The notes below the pieces were generated by a model. The model was not told the origin of the DNA. It was given only the letters and a program-made list of their open reading frames with translations, and did no database searches. This document shows, in pieces, positions 43,565-54,455 of a DNA stretch of 64,000 nt. Source of the stretch: Cordia subcordata (lineage: Eukaryota > Streptophyta > Magnoliopsida > Boraginales > Cordiaceae); assembly GCA_028554755.1 (NCBI GenBank), contig JAPTOF010000025.1, forward strand, positions 5,567,501-5,631,500. Direction: 5' to 3'. Positions within the stretch are counted from its first letter, which is position 1, and every line of letters begins with the position of its first letter. Both the position numbers and the translations under genes were made by a program.

Positions 43565-43687
43565 AAGCCGGTCGACCGACTGATGCCTTAGGCGTCTGGC
43601 TGAAAGGATTCTTTTAATGAGCTCTCTGATCCGGCCGGTCGACCTAGCCGGTCGACCCCCCGCGACCAGCCGGTCGACCGACTGAAC
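43565..43687. repeat. Array of GTCGAC-centred palindromes downstream of pol in S
   Basis: Between the RNase H stop and the extra ORF lie near-copies of the LTR palindrome: AGCCGGTCGACCGACT (43566-43581), GGCCGGTCGACCTAGCCGG (about 43633-43651) and AGCCGGTCGACCGACT (about 43668-43683). This patch is much richer in GC than the rest of the element. Confidence 0.9.
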
Positions 43688-43893
43688 ACGGACAGGGTTA
43701 AAAATTGGGGGTTTTCACCCCAATTTCACCACATTCTCTCAATTTCTTTTTAACCCTAACCAAAATTCACTCACCCCCATCTCAAAATCTTCAATTTTCA
43801 ACCGTTTTCTTCCAAATTTCTTCCTAAAATTGGCTTGCCCACTTCAAAAAACAAAGATTTTACCGATTATTTTCACAAAAACAACGCGAAATC

Positions 43894-45282
43894 ATGGTGA
43901 ATCTTAGAGGAAAAAGTCAAGCACGTGGGAGAAAAGGAAAAAGGGCAAGAACTCAATCTCCTCCACCACCACCACCTCCGGCATCCAAGATTCAAGGGAA
44001 GCAATCAATTCTCTACGGTAAATATATTGTGGACTCTGACTTTGCTGGCACTGATATCTTGCCACTATTTGATAGATGGAATGCCTTTCTCCATTTGCAT
44101 TGTGATGTACAAGATGTGTTAGTGATTGAGTTCTATGAAAATCTCGAGATACATTGTAGAAGCCCAAGACTAGAATTAGCTTCAACAGTTTGTGGGGTAA
44201 ACTTTGTGTTTAACAAGGCCATTTTGCATAATATATTTCATATACCTATTGAAGGGGAAGGTCATTATAATAGTCAAGGATGGCCAGAAGGAATTAAGGG
44301 AACCGCCATCCCGGGTGATGTCATAAGATTTATGTGGGAGAAAGTAGGGCCTGAAGATCCAAATTTGATTCTTCCACTATTAAGAGATGTTGATGTTAAT
44401 ACAAGGATTGCTCTTAAAATCATGAGTGAAGTGATTTTTCCTAGGAATATCAATGATGGGAAAATTCCAATCATGGATGCTTATATCCTTTATAGCCTTA
44501 GGAAGAAAAAGGAGATAGCCTTGCCTTTCCTTATCCTTCAGCATATGTTGCATATTAGTGGAAAGGATGGAAGAAAAATGACCACTCCTGGTTATGGTAT
44601 GGCCTTAATGCATATTTTCTCGTATTTCAACATAACCTCAAATGCTCCATATAAGATGTTTGCTTGGAATTTTGACATGCTATAGATGAACTTCATGGGT
44701 ATTTATTGGTACAATATGGAGCCTATAAATAGAAAAACTTTCAAAAATTTGCCCCAAAGCACTCAAGCTACAATTAGGAATAGAACTAAGAAGGGGACTA
44801 CTTTCACTGACCCTGTTTTTGGCACCACAGCAGAAAACCTTGATGACATAGTTGGTGGGGCAGATATCAACCTTGAAGAAGATGAAGGGCCGGAAATTGA
44901 GGGAAATCCTAACATAGGCATACCAGGAACCATACCCATGGTTGTTAGTTCCTTTGAAGAAGAGGAAAATAATGAGGAAGCTACTCTTAGGCAAGTGATG
45001 AGAGAATCTAGGGAGCAAGAGCATATTGATGAGCTACGCCGAAGAGAAATGCGTCAGGGTGCTGGTTCTAGCTCTATGGGACAACAAGAAGACCCTTCTT
45101 TGATGGCTCAGATTCTGTCCCAATTACAGGCCTTAAACACTGGTATGGGTGAAATTCGGGCCACAATGACAAGCCAATGGGACGAGCTCACTGCTTGGAG
45201 GCAACACATTGATTCAGAAGTAGCTACTATGAAGTCAGACATGAGAAACTACTTCAAGGATCATCATGATTGCGCACCTTGA
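43894..45282 (+). pseudogene. Env-position ORF of S (plant-transposon-type protein), one in-frame stop
   Basis: The ATG at 43894 opens a frame of 463 codons interrupted only by TAG at 44683-44685. The N-terminus is basic (RGKSQARGRKGKRARTQ) and then Pro-rich (eight prolines). Next comes a globular region with VIEFYENLEI, VCGVNFVFNKAILHNIF and GDVIRFMWEKVG. It looks like the domain annotated in plant proteomes as putative plant transposon protein. After the stop are an acidic stretch (EEEENNEEATLRQ), a Glu/Arg-rich helix and a probable coiled coil (ILSQLQALNTGMGEIRATM). I see no clear signal peptide and no convincing membrane anchor. Sireviruses often carry an ORF here, called env-like; viral-envelope function is not shown. 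The TAG lacks the known CARYYA read-through context. Confidence 0.75.
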
Positions 45283-45402
45283 TTTTCCTCTTTCCACTTA
45301 AAAAAATAATTTTTAGTTGATCTTTACGCTCTCAACTTTGATTACAACATTAACTCTTTTATACATTTCTTTTCCTGCCTTTATATTGATTTTGATGATG
45401 CC

Positions 45403-45778
45403 AAAGGGGGAGAATGAAGTTATGATGTGGTATTGGTATTTATACTTTGATGATATATGGTTATCTATGATATATGGATGATGAAGTTATGATGTGGTAC
45501 TGGTATTTATGCTTGGATGATATATGAATGAAGTTATGATGTGGTATTGGTATTTATGCTTTGATGATATATGGTTATCTATGATATATGGATGATGAAG
45601 TTATGATGTGGTATTGGTATTTATGCTTGGATGATATATGGTTATCTATTCACATTAGTTTAAATTTGATAATCAAAGCATTTTCTCAAAAAGGCACTTT
45701 TTAAATAAATGCATATATTAAGGGGGAGTATTTTTATCTCAAATCTTAAAAATTTGTCGTCATCAAAAAGGGGGAGAT
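45403..45778 (+). other. Three polypurine tracts upstream of the 3' LTR of S
   Basis: AAAGGGGGAG at 45403-45412, AAGGGGGAG at 45720-45728 and AAAAAGGGGGAGAT at 45765-45778, the last touching the LTR. Repeated polypurine tracts are a described feature of Sireviruses; only the last sits where plus-strand priming would give the LTR end. Confidence 0.85.
45416..45655. repeat. 114-bp composite tandem repeat between extra ORF and 3' LTR of S
   Basis: GAAGTTATGATGTGGTA begins at 45416, 45483, 45530 and 45597. Spacing 67-47-67 shows a 114-bp unit made of a long and a short half, present twice. The long half has an additional GGTTATCTATGATATATG. Confidence 0.9.
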
Positions 45779-47093
45779 TGTTAGCTAAATATTCATTATT
45801 GATTTTGATGATGAAAATATATATATGTGTTATTTAACTAAATAGCTTCTTGTGAAAATGAGATGTCATCAATATGAAGCTTGGAAAGATATGAAGATGT
45901 GCAAAAGGGTTATTTGAAGAAGAGAAAAGATTAGAAGGCATAAGGAGGAGAAGAGAAGACATAAGGGGTACCGGATTTATTTTTCTTCTTGCTCTTTTTG
46001 TGAAATGCCTATATATTGTGTGGACTTGGCTCAAAATATTTTTCTTTGTCATTGAAAAAATTTTCAAGTCTTACACTTTTGAAAATAACATATGCACAAA
46101 TGTATTTGAATGCACACATTGAGATAAAATAAGCTTTTGGGATGTTTTTATTCACAACATACATTTACATAGTTATTCAAAATAACTTGGAGTTATGAAA
46201 ATGCACTTGAATTAGTTTTTCTACAAAATCTGGTTTTACTTCACATTCTGATGTGGCCGGACCCCCCAGCCGGTCGACCGGCTGACCTGGGTGGTCGGCC
46301 GGCCTAATCAGAGAGGTGAAGGGAAAAGCCGGACCCCCTAGCCGGTCGACCGGCTAAGGCGTCCGGCCTAGTCAGAGAAGGAGAAGGGCAAACCGGACGA
46401 CCAAGCCGGTCGACCGGCTAAACGGGGGCTGTAATAAATGCACTGGCCGTTTATTACCGTTCTGGCCAAAAATCTTCATCCTTCTTCACCTACCAAATCC
46501 CTAACCCCCAAATCTCTTTAAATACTCATTCAAATACACTTTCTAAATATCAATTGAAGTGTGCAAAAGTGTTTATCATCATTCAATCCATCTTTGAGCC
46601 ATTCTTGCAATATATTTGAGCTTTCAAGAGCTTGTTCTTTCTCTTCTTGAGGAAGATTTCAGATTCAATCTCTTTTCAATCTTGAGTATATACACACTTT
46701 GAGAGCTTTAATCATTGTGAGATATATCCATTTAAGCTTGTAAAGTGTGAGGAAATCCTATAGAGAGAATCTCTTGGCTTCTTTGAAGTAAGACTTCAAA
46801 GAAGTTGTAAAGAACTTGGTTTGTGCTTCACCAAGTTTTGAAGAAGCATTTTAGTGGAGAGCTTTGAAGTCCTAAGGGGAGATTCCTTGGGCGGTGGACG
46901 TAGGCTTGGCCGAACCACCTTAAAATCGTTTGTCTCTCTTCTCCTTGCATCTCTATTTTTATTGTTCTTACCTTGCTTATCTTGTGTTTGATATATTGCT
47001 TGTTAGAAGTTGTAAATTTTCTGAAAATTTTAAAAAACGAAAATTAGTATTAATATCTTAATTCACCCCCCTCTTAAGATATTTGCACCCACA
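45779..47093 (+). repeat. 3' LTR of S
   Basis: 1315 bp, 68 bp longer than the 5' LTR because it has three palindrome units (46268-46283, 46340-46355, 46404-46419) instead of two. Otherwise nearly identical, with mostly C/T and G/A differences. Followed by the duplication GTCTC. Confidence 0.95.
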
Positions 47094-47098
47094 GTCTC

Positions 47099-49200
47099 TA
47101 TCCAAAGTTATTAAATTGAAAACTTCTTTTGAGTTATGATTTGGTAAGCCTACTGACTACTCTCAATTGAGGGTGTTTGGTTGCCCTGCATATGCTCACA
47201 TGAAGGATGGTAAGTTGGAGCCGAGGGCAAAGAAATACATATTCCTAGACTATGTGTCTGAGAGGAAAGGTTACAGGTTACGGTACACAGATCCAAAGTC
47301 TCTAGGTTTCCTTGTCAGCAGGGATGTCAAGTTCAATGAGTCTGCTTCATTAGATCGAGAAAAGGAGAAAGCGGTAGCTGATTTATACCACGGTGTCAAA
47401 GAACATGTGGAGGTGTTTATTAACATTTCAAATATTTCATCTAGCAGTAGTACTATTATGATTCAGTCAACTTATCCAAATGAGGTGCATGATCAAAATG
47501 TACCTGAATAATAGAAGTACAACATTATTACTGGGCGGGAAATGAGACAAATCAGAGAGCCTCAAAGATATGGATACGCTAATCTTATTACTTATACTTT
47601 GACTGTTGCTGAAACAATTGAAGGACATGAGCTGAATTCGTACAAGGAGGCTATATCTGGGAAAGATTCTACCCAGTGGGTATGTGCCATGAGTGAGGAG
47701 ATTAAGTCCCTTTAGAAGAATCAGACATGGGAGCTTGTTGAATTATCTGAGGGACAGCAAGTTGTCAGTTGCAAATGGATTTATAAGAAAAAGGAGGGTA
47801 CTCCAGGGGTATAAGATCCTCGATACAAGGCGCGATTTGTGGCAAAAGGTTATACACAAAGAGAAGGCGTTGACTTCAAAGAAATGTTATCTCCAGTTAT
47901 GAAGGATAGTTCAATTAGGGTTTTACTTGCCTTGGTTGCTCTTCATGATTTAGAGCTTGAGTAGCTAGATGTAAAAACGGTGTTTTTGCACTTAAAGATC
48001 AGATTTACATGAGTCAACCAAAAGGGTGTATAGTTCCTGGTAAGGAGAACCATGTTTGCAAATTGAAGAAGTCCTTATATGGGTTGAAGCAGTCACCTAA
48101 GTAGTGGTACAAGAGACTTAACACATTTATGATAGGTGCTAGATACACAAAGAGTGCCTACGACAATTATGTGTATCTTGAAAAGCTTCTAGATGGTTCG
48201 TATATGCACTTGTTATTGTATGTTGATGATATGCTTATTGCTGCTAAAAACATGTTTGCCATCGATGAATTAAAGAAGCAACAGGATGATGAGTTTGACA
48301 TGAAAGATCTTGGAGCAGTGAAAACGATTCTTGGCATAGAGATTCATGGGGATAGAAATGTAAGGAAGTTGTTCTTGTCTCTGTAGAGTTATATTGAGAA
48401 GGTACTAGAGCATTTCAGGATGCACAAAGCAAAGCCTGTGAGTGTGCTACTTCTTGCTTATTTCAAGTTGTCTATAGATTTGTCACTAAAACTGATGAGA
48501 AGGTGGAGCATATGTCTTGTGTTCCATACGTAGTGCTATTGATAGCTTGATGTATGCTATGGTGTGCATTCATCCTAACATTTCACATGCCATTAGTATT
48601 ATAAGTAGGTATATGGCATCGCCTGGGAAAGCACACTGGGAAGCAGTGAAATAGATAATGAGATATTTGCGTGGCACTGCGAATGTAGGTTTTCTATTTA
48701 GCAAGATGACTGGGGATTGCACAAGGTTTATAGGTTATTACGGCTCAGACTTTGTGGGTGATCTTGATAAGAGGAGATCTCTGACGGGTTACGTGTTTAC
48801 TCTCTCTAGATGTACTATTAGTTGGAAAGCAATATTACAGTCTACTGTGGCATTGTCGACTATTGAGGTGGAGTACATGGCGATTGCAGAAGTTGTGAAG
48901 AAGGCATATGGTTACAAGGCTTGGTTCGTGATCTTGGATTACAGTAAGATAGGAGTACAGTCTTTGTGATAGCCAAAGTATAATTCATCTGACGAAGAAT
49001 TAGATCTATCATGAGAGGATTAAACACATTGATGTTAGATATCACTTTATCAGAGATATTATAGACCATATTGGTGCAGAAGATATCTATCCATAAGAAT
49101 TCAGCAGATATGATGACAAAGATGGTTCCAGTCAGCAAGTTCAAGTGTTGCTTAGACTTGGTTGCTATTTACAGTGTGAAGCATTAAGTCCTTAGGGGAA
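47099..49200 (+). pseudogene. C2 integrase tail, reverse transcriptase and RNase H
   Basis: Resumes with QLRVFGCPAYAHMKDGK (47167 onward), the linker with KFNES, then the RT with YKEA, SLYGLKQSPK (about 48075-48105) and LLLYVDDMLIAAKN (about 48212-48252). The catalytic YVDD box is therefore intact. RNase H pieces follow: MRYLRGTANVGFLF, YGSDFVGDLDKRRSLTGYVF and STIEVEYMAIAE (48658-48900). Stops at 47510, 48386 and others and several frame changes kill it. The 3' end is followed by the purine tract and LTR. Confidence 0.88.
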
Positions 49201-49258
49201 TTTAGCAGCATGGATGATAGTGTGTTGATTGGAGCGAATACGTGCCAAGGTGGAGGTT

Positions 49259-49589
49259 TGTTGATTGTGGCCCATATTCTTGGGCAACAAGAATAACAAA
49301 TTACCTTATTAGCAAGTTACCTTATTAGGTTGTTACTATAGTTGCACATAATTAATAGGTTGCCTTTTCTGCTCAATAGGTTTTAGGAAACCTGTGCACT
49401 ATAAATATGTTGCAATACTCATTGTATTATGTGTGGGAGAGAAATTAAAGTGTGAGCCTTATAATATTCACTGATCAATAGTGAAATTGTTCTCTGCTAT
49501 CTGTGGACGTAAGCTTTAAGGCCGAACCACGTAATTCTCATGTCCTTTTTCTTCTCATGTTCTTTGTGCTTGCATGTTTTTCCCTAACA
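49259..49589 (+). repeat. 3' LTR of C2
   Basis: 331 bp, aligned end to end with 34341-34688 with many substitutions and a short deletion. Followed directly by the duplication CTTGA (49590-49594). Confidence 0.92.
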
Positions 49590-49599
49590 CTTGATCTAT

Positions 49600-51006
49600 A
49601 GTTAGAGATGGAGTTAGAGTCAGTTAGGAGTTGGACAGATAGAATCTCTATGTGCTTCTACTTCTTGCTCTTGCAAATGAAAGATTTTATCTACTTTTTG
49701 CTCATTAATGCCCTAATCCCACTCTGCTTCTTTATCAAATTGAACATCTCTGCTAATAATAATCTTTCCACTAATAGAATTGTAAAGCTTGCAACCTTTG
49801 GAGCATTCGGCATAGCCAATAAAAACAAGTTTTTGGCTTTTGTTGTCAAGCTTGGATCGAACTTGATTTGGAACATGAGAACAAGCTATGCATCCAAAAA
49901 CTCATAAATGCTTGATGCCAGGCTTCTTTCTATACCAAGCTTCCAATGGTGTCTTGTTAAAGAGACTCTTTGTACCACAACGATTCAAGAGATGCATAAC
50001 ATAATCAATAGCTTTAGCCTAAAATTCTCTCGGCATTTCTTTGGTCTTCAACATGCTTCCTGTCATCTCAAGAATCACTCTATTTTTTCTCTCAGTAACT
50101 CTATTCTGTTGAGGCGATCGATGAACTGTCAAAGGGTGTCAAATTCTATGATATTCACAAAACCTTTCAAATTCTTTTGATGTGAATTCCCCACCTCTAT
50201 CAGATCTCAAAGCTTTTATCTTGTGGCCAATTTTCTTTTCAACAAGGGCCTTAAATATCTTAAACTTCTCAAAAGCTTCAGATTTTTCTTTTAAAAATAG
50301 ATCCAAGTTTTACAGCTATAATCATCAATAAAAAAGAATAAATTACTCATTTTTACCATAAGAACATGGATTTGTAAGCCCACAAATATCAGTATGGACA
50401 AGTTCAAGTGGCCTTCTTCCTCTTGTTGTAGCCTTTTGCAGAAAGCTTTTCCTAGCTTGTTTCCCAAGAAAAAAACCTTCACATATTTGCTCCGAATGAT
50501 TGATGACAGGCAATTCATTGACCATATTATTTTTTGACATCAAAGACAGATTGTCAAAATTTATGTTCCCAAATTTCAAGTGTCAGAGCCAAGAAGTTTC
50601 TTTTGCACAAGCTTTAAAATATTTTGCTGTATTATTTTGAATATTTAGTACATACAATCTATTTCTTGTCTTTGGCACTTTTGTTATCAAAACATTATTT
50701 TCATCCTTTATTACACAATGTTTATCTTCCAATAAAATTACGTAATTTTTCTCTAGAAGTTGGTCTAGACTCAAAATATTACTTTTTAATTTTGGCACAT
50801 AACATAGTTCATAAATAAGATGATGCTTTTTATTTTTCAAATGGATTAGAATCTTACCTTTGCCTTCCATAGAAATCATAGAGCCATCTCCAAAATTTAC
50901 ATTGCCCTTGATAGTTTCATCGAGCTTTATAAACATACTCCTTTTTCCACTCATGTAACTACTAGCTGCTATATCAAGATACCATAAAGTCCCATCTCTA
51001 TTAGGA
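49600..51006 (-). pseudogene. Protease and integrase of O
   Basis: Open from about 51107 to 50583: LWYLDIAASSYMSG is the protease site, with Ala-Ala-Ser for the usual Thr/Ser-Gly-Ala-Ser. Next come VNFGDGSMISMEGKG and YELCYVPKLKSNILSL. GAG-pre-integrase is at 50579-50343 (NELPVINHSEQICEG, FLGKQARKSF, LELVHTDICG). The integrase core (KIKALRSDRGGEFTSKEF, HRSPQQN, RNRVILEMT in decayed form) reaches 49.7 kb. Stops are numerous. Confidence 0.85.
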
Positions 51007-51838
51007 TCACCTTGATGGCCCATTAACAAGGTTATCTCTTCTTCTCCTTGTTTCTCCACATAATTTGTTTTCCCAACCATAACCTTTGGATTTTTTTTTT
51101 TTTGCATTCATAAGAATAATGCCCAAGTTCTGACAATTATAACATTGAATTGACGATTTATCATACTTTCTTGAATTGTTGCCTCTTCCACGCCCAAGTC
51201 CTTGTGTATTGTTCTCTTCTTGATTGGATTGATTAAATCCTCTCCTTCTGCCACATTCTTGCCCTCTTCGTCCACATCCTTGTCCATGTCCTCTTCCTCT
51301 TTGACCTCCGTAATTACTGGAATTTTCTTCTTTCTTTAAAGTAAGATTGTTTTGAAGAACCTTTTCTAAGACCTTCTTATCCTTCTTTTTATGTCTTTCT
51401 TCATGAGCTAGTAATGAACCCATGAGTTCATCAATGGACAAAGTATCTAAATCCTTCGATTCTTCAATGGTTACAACAATATATTCATATTTTGGATGCA
51501 AAGAATGAAGGATTTTTTTTACTACACGAACATCTTTTAAATCTTCTCCATATCTTTTTGATTGGCTGGACACTACCAAAACTCCTGAAAGATAATATGA
51601 TATAGATTCAGTGTCATTCATATGAAGAGATTTGAACACACCTTTTAAAGTTTGAAGACGAACCTGCTTCACATTTCCACTCCCCTTTGGGATTTTTGGA
51701 GAATCTCCCGTGCTTCCTTCCCAGTAGTGGCACATGAGGTGTTCTCAAACATTGCTTCATCCAAACATAGATGGATGATAGAAAAAGCTTATTGATCTTT
51801 CTTACAAGATCTTGTCAATGCTTCTATTTTAGCTTGAC
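51007..51838 (-). pseudogene. Gag of O
   Basis: The minus-strand product has VKQVRLQTLKGVFKSLHM, then KRYGEDLKDVRVVKKILHSL, SKDLDTLSIDELMGSLLAHEER, a Gly/Arg-rich stretch (GQRGRGHGQGCGRRGQ) and a zinc knuckle start CYNCQNLG that breaks after the first Cys pair. This is the UBN2 gag of Tnt1/copia-like elements. The N-terminal lead (LCLDEAMFE, to about 51840) has a stop. Confidence 0.88.
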
Positions 51839-51879
51839 AAGATCTAAGCAAGAACAAAAGGATATGGAGAAAAATGGAT

Positions 51880-52120
51880 CTTCCTAACAAAGTTCTCTAG
51901 CCCCTTGAAGAAACCAAATAAGCCACGATTAATTGCATTGAATATGTAGGAGTGCGGATACAATTCCTTATCCAAGTAATAAGAACTTGGAAAAATTGAA
52001 AGCCTTTAAGGTGATCAGGATGAACTTCCAATCAAAGGAATCATACGCCTCCAGTCCACTTTAATTAAGCATCATAGAGACATGCGTCTAATGCCATAAC
52101 TAAATTCTTCTATTTTTTTT
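51880..52120 (-). pseudogene. LINE reverse transcriptase scrap
   Basis: It aligns with 13915-14110: both have, in plus sense, AATAAGCCA, GGTGATCAG(G/A)ATGAACTTC and ATCATA(C/T)GCCT. The minus strand gives a VDWRRMIPLIGSSS-like rendering of the LMKAYDS RT region. Too short and broken for more. Confidence 0.65.
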
Positions 52121-52439
52121 TCAAGAACTAGTTAACAACATTACAATCTTAACATTTGTGCATTTAAAATGGTCTATGGTTTTTGTGCTATGAAAAAAAT
52201 TTTCTTGTAATTTGTCTTCTTTCAGTTGTAATCTCCTTTCCAGCTTATCAATACAAGCTTATTATTCTACCTTGCCCTTACACATGTCAAAGAAAATTGT
52301 CTTTGGTGATAGGAAAAGCTCCAAAGAATAAAGCTCTAAAGGTTCAAGCTTTTACAGAGAGGTTTGATACAAATCCGGTAGTTATGCAATTCTAATTTTT
52401 TCTCAATTCTAACTTTTTTCCCCCTTTTTGAGATTTGCT

Positions 52440-53550
52440 TCAAACTGATGTCTATGTTAAAAGGAAAAGTTATTTAACAGTGAACAACTAAAGGATATAG
52501 CAAACTACACGGAGTTCATTGGTCATGGCTCTTATAGCGTCTGTTTATAAAGGAACACTAGAGGCGTAAGAAATAGCCGTGAAGATATATGGTAAAGCTT
52601 ACAAAACCTATTGAAACGTAAGAACATTTACTTATAAGTTATTTTATGATGATTTGCTAACGACTAACTAATTTTTTCTTCTCAACTTTTTCGATCATTT
52701 AATAGTACGAGGTAAGGGCCTTATAAAAACTCAAAAGCTCAAACATTGTCAAACTATTAGGATACAAAGAAATTGATAATGATTCATACTGCTTGGTTCT
52801 AGAGTTGATGCCAATCTCACTTAACAAACAAATACGAGGTAATCTGATCATTTCTCAAGTTATAGGTATGATGTGCTAATATTTTTTAAAATATGTTATA
52901 TATGTCAACATGTTTAATACATTCTACTTTCTCACTTCTATTTGGACGAATTCATTTGCTGCCACCAAGAGTTGACCTAAGGGAGGACATTGATAATATT
53001 AAAGCAAATAGCATTAGCTCTACAATACATTGGTAGCAATGGTTATGTTTTTAAGGGTTTTAAATATGATAACATTGTAATTGATGAGGTAAGAGCATTT
53101 ACTACTTAAGTAGAAAATCTTAAATAATTACTTTTGTTCTTTTGTTATGTCAATACTCGAGATATAGGTGAAGAAAAATTTGCTGTACTTGTTTGATTAA
53201 TACAAACTCTCTTTTGACAACATGATAACATAAGGATTTATGACTTTGGATGAATAATGAAAGGAGGGAATAATATTCTAACGGTCAACAAGTCTTATGT
53301 TGCAATAGAAGTTGTCGTAAGAGATAAAAACACAATATTCTATTTTGATATATAAGATAAAATACATTTTAAATGCATAAATGTCAAGTTGAACTTAATC
53401 ATAGGAAAAGGAAGTCTAGCTTCACATGTTTCTAGCCTTGGAGTGGTTATCCTAGGATTGTTAATGAAAGCTTGTGCCTATTATTGCTATAGAACAAAAT
53501 CACAATCTTGGGAAGTCAAACCTGAATAAGAACCTTGTTCATTGATCTAA
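52440..53550 (+). pseudogene. Protein kinase pseudogene (receptor-like kinase type) with intron-like gaps
   Basis: Kinase subdomains can be read in order but in several frames. QLKDIANYTEFIGHGSYS (about 52488-52540) is the glycine loop. It is followed by YKGTLEA, a stop, then EIAVKIYGKAYKT (ATP-lysine box). Next are EVRAL and KLKSSNIVKLLGYKEIDND (about 52710-52790), CLVLELMP, LKQIALALQYIGSNGYVFKG (about 53000-53060, catalytic loop degenerate), IRIYDFG (about 53235-53255) and SSLGVVILGLLMKAC (about 53425-53475). GT...AG-like gaps separate several blocks, so it derives from an intron-containing gene and not from a retrocopy. It carries several stops and frameshifts. Confidence 0.65.
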
Positions 53551-54455
53551 CAACCACTTGTTATACTATTTACAATGAAAGTTGACCATGTTACTTATGT
53601 AGGTGAAAGTAAGAAGTTGATTAAGAAATTGACTTACCAAAGTGTTCTTTCAAAAGGTCCTTTTACCGCAACTCTAGATGGGGATTTGACCATAACCTTC
53701 CCGTTGACCACCAGTTGTTAGAAGTACTATAGTCTTTGGTTTTTGCTATTATTACTTTCAAAAAGGTTCACCCAGGCTTTGGGTTTTTTCTTCCTCAATT
53801 TTATCACCACTATCACCTAGATCAACAGCCTTCTTCTTAAAGGCAATGTGGCTCATTAAAGCTAGCAATAAGAACTCCTGAATGTTGTTATGCCTAGATG
53901 GCACTTGGTTCTGGTTGTGCTGCCGACATCTCTAAACATCAAAAGAAGGTCCATTAGCTTGTGGAGCCTTAAAGGTCATTGACTAAACCAAATTATATAA
54001 TCCTCAGTAGGAGCCTTCAAAAGGAAGTCTTCAAGGCCCCAAAAGAACTCCTTAGTGGTAAGACTTGAAGAAGAAGGGAATGGCTTTGGTTTTTCTTTTA
54101 GCCATACCAAATAGAGGTATACCTAGGGGTGAAAGGGTTGAGAAAATAGGTTAAGGAAAGAGAGATAGTGGTTGGAGAGAGTGGTGGAAAGGATAAGGTT
54201 TGAGAGGCTAAGATGGTTTGGTATAGGTTAGCTTTCTAACTTGCACTAGGAGAACTTACAAGAAAGAGATAATAGCTATCTTGAAGATAAAATAATTTTT
54301 ATCAAAAGAAATGGAAATGATGAATTTTCTTTTCTATTCGAATATTCTCATTTTTTGTGGCCCTTATATGTATCCAAAGTTTTTATTTTCCAACTTGTTC
54401 AATACGTTTAGTCTTGTTTAGTCAAAAATTGATTGTAGATAATATGTAAATGTAA
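53551..54455. other. Interval between kinase pseudogene and Copia D
   Basis: Part of it (minus strand, about 54060-53770) reads short peptide-like blocks such as NNIQEFLLLALMSHIAF but no known domain. No RNA gene or complete element seen. Confidence 0.35.

Larger units (their letters stand above)
37327..47093 (+). mobile_element. Sirevirus-type Ty1/Copia retrotransposon (S), complete structure with env-position ORF
   Basis: 9.77 kb. LTRs are 37327-38573 and 45779-47093 with TG...CA ends. A perfect 5-bp duplication GTCTC flanks it (37322-37326 and 47094-47098). The primer site TGGTATCAGAGC is at 38576-38587 and a polypurine tract AAAAAGGGGGAGAT at 45765-45778. Domain order is gag, protease, integrase, RT, RNase H, then an extra ORF before the 3' LTR. 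Long LTRs, long gag, the extra ORF, palindromic LTR repeats and multiple polypurine tracts are Sirevirus (SIRE1-type) traits. The LTRs differ at only some fifteen to twenty sites plus one repeat-unit indel. Gag, pol and the extra ORF each carry breaks, so it cannot move by itself. Confidence 0.95.
34341..49589 (+). mobile_element. Tnt1-like Ty1/Copia retrotransposon (C2), split by the Sirevirus S
   Basis: LTRs are 34341-34688 (348 bp) and 49259-49589 (331 bp), both starting TGTT(A/G)ATTGTGGCCC and ending TTTTTCCCTAACA. A perfect 5-bp duplication CTTGA flanks it (34336-34340 and 49590-49594). The primer-site-like sequence TGGTATCTAGAGC lies at 34692-34704 and a purine tract AAGGTGGAGGTT before the 3' LTR. 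Without S the element is about 5.5 kb, the usual Tnt1 size. Domain order is gag, protease, integrase, RT, RNase H. The LTRs differ at many positions, far more than those of S, in line with C2 being the older insertion. Confidence 0.93.
49590..51870 (-). mobile_element. Outer minus-strand Copia element (O), 5' segment: gag to integrase
   Basis: Minus-strand order is gag (about 51840-51010), protease (about 50970), GAG-pre-integrase (50579-50440), integrase (50430 to about 49600). It continues into RT at 34330-33974 on the far side of C2. Domain text resembles the plus-strand Copia at 57.2-64 kb, so both may be one lineage. The 5' LTR, primer site and the first part of gag are missing: recognisable gag stops near 51870, where LINE sequence starts. 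Confidence 0.85.

Noticed and set aside
44683..44685. Programmed stop-codon read-through in the extra Sirevirus ORF
   Set aside because: The bases after TAG (ATGAAC) do not fit the known CARYYA read-through context; a point mutation is simpler.
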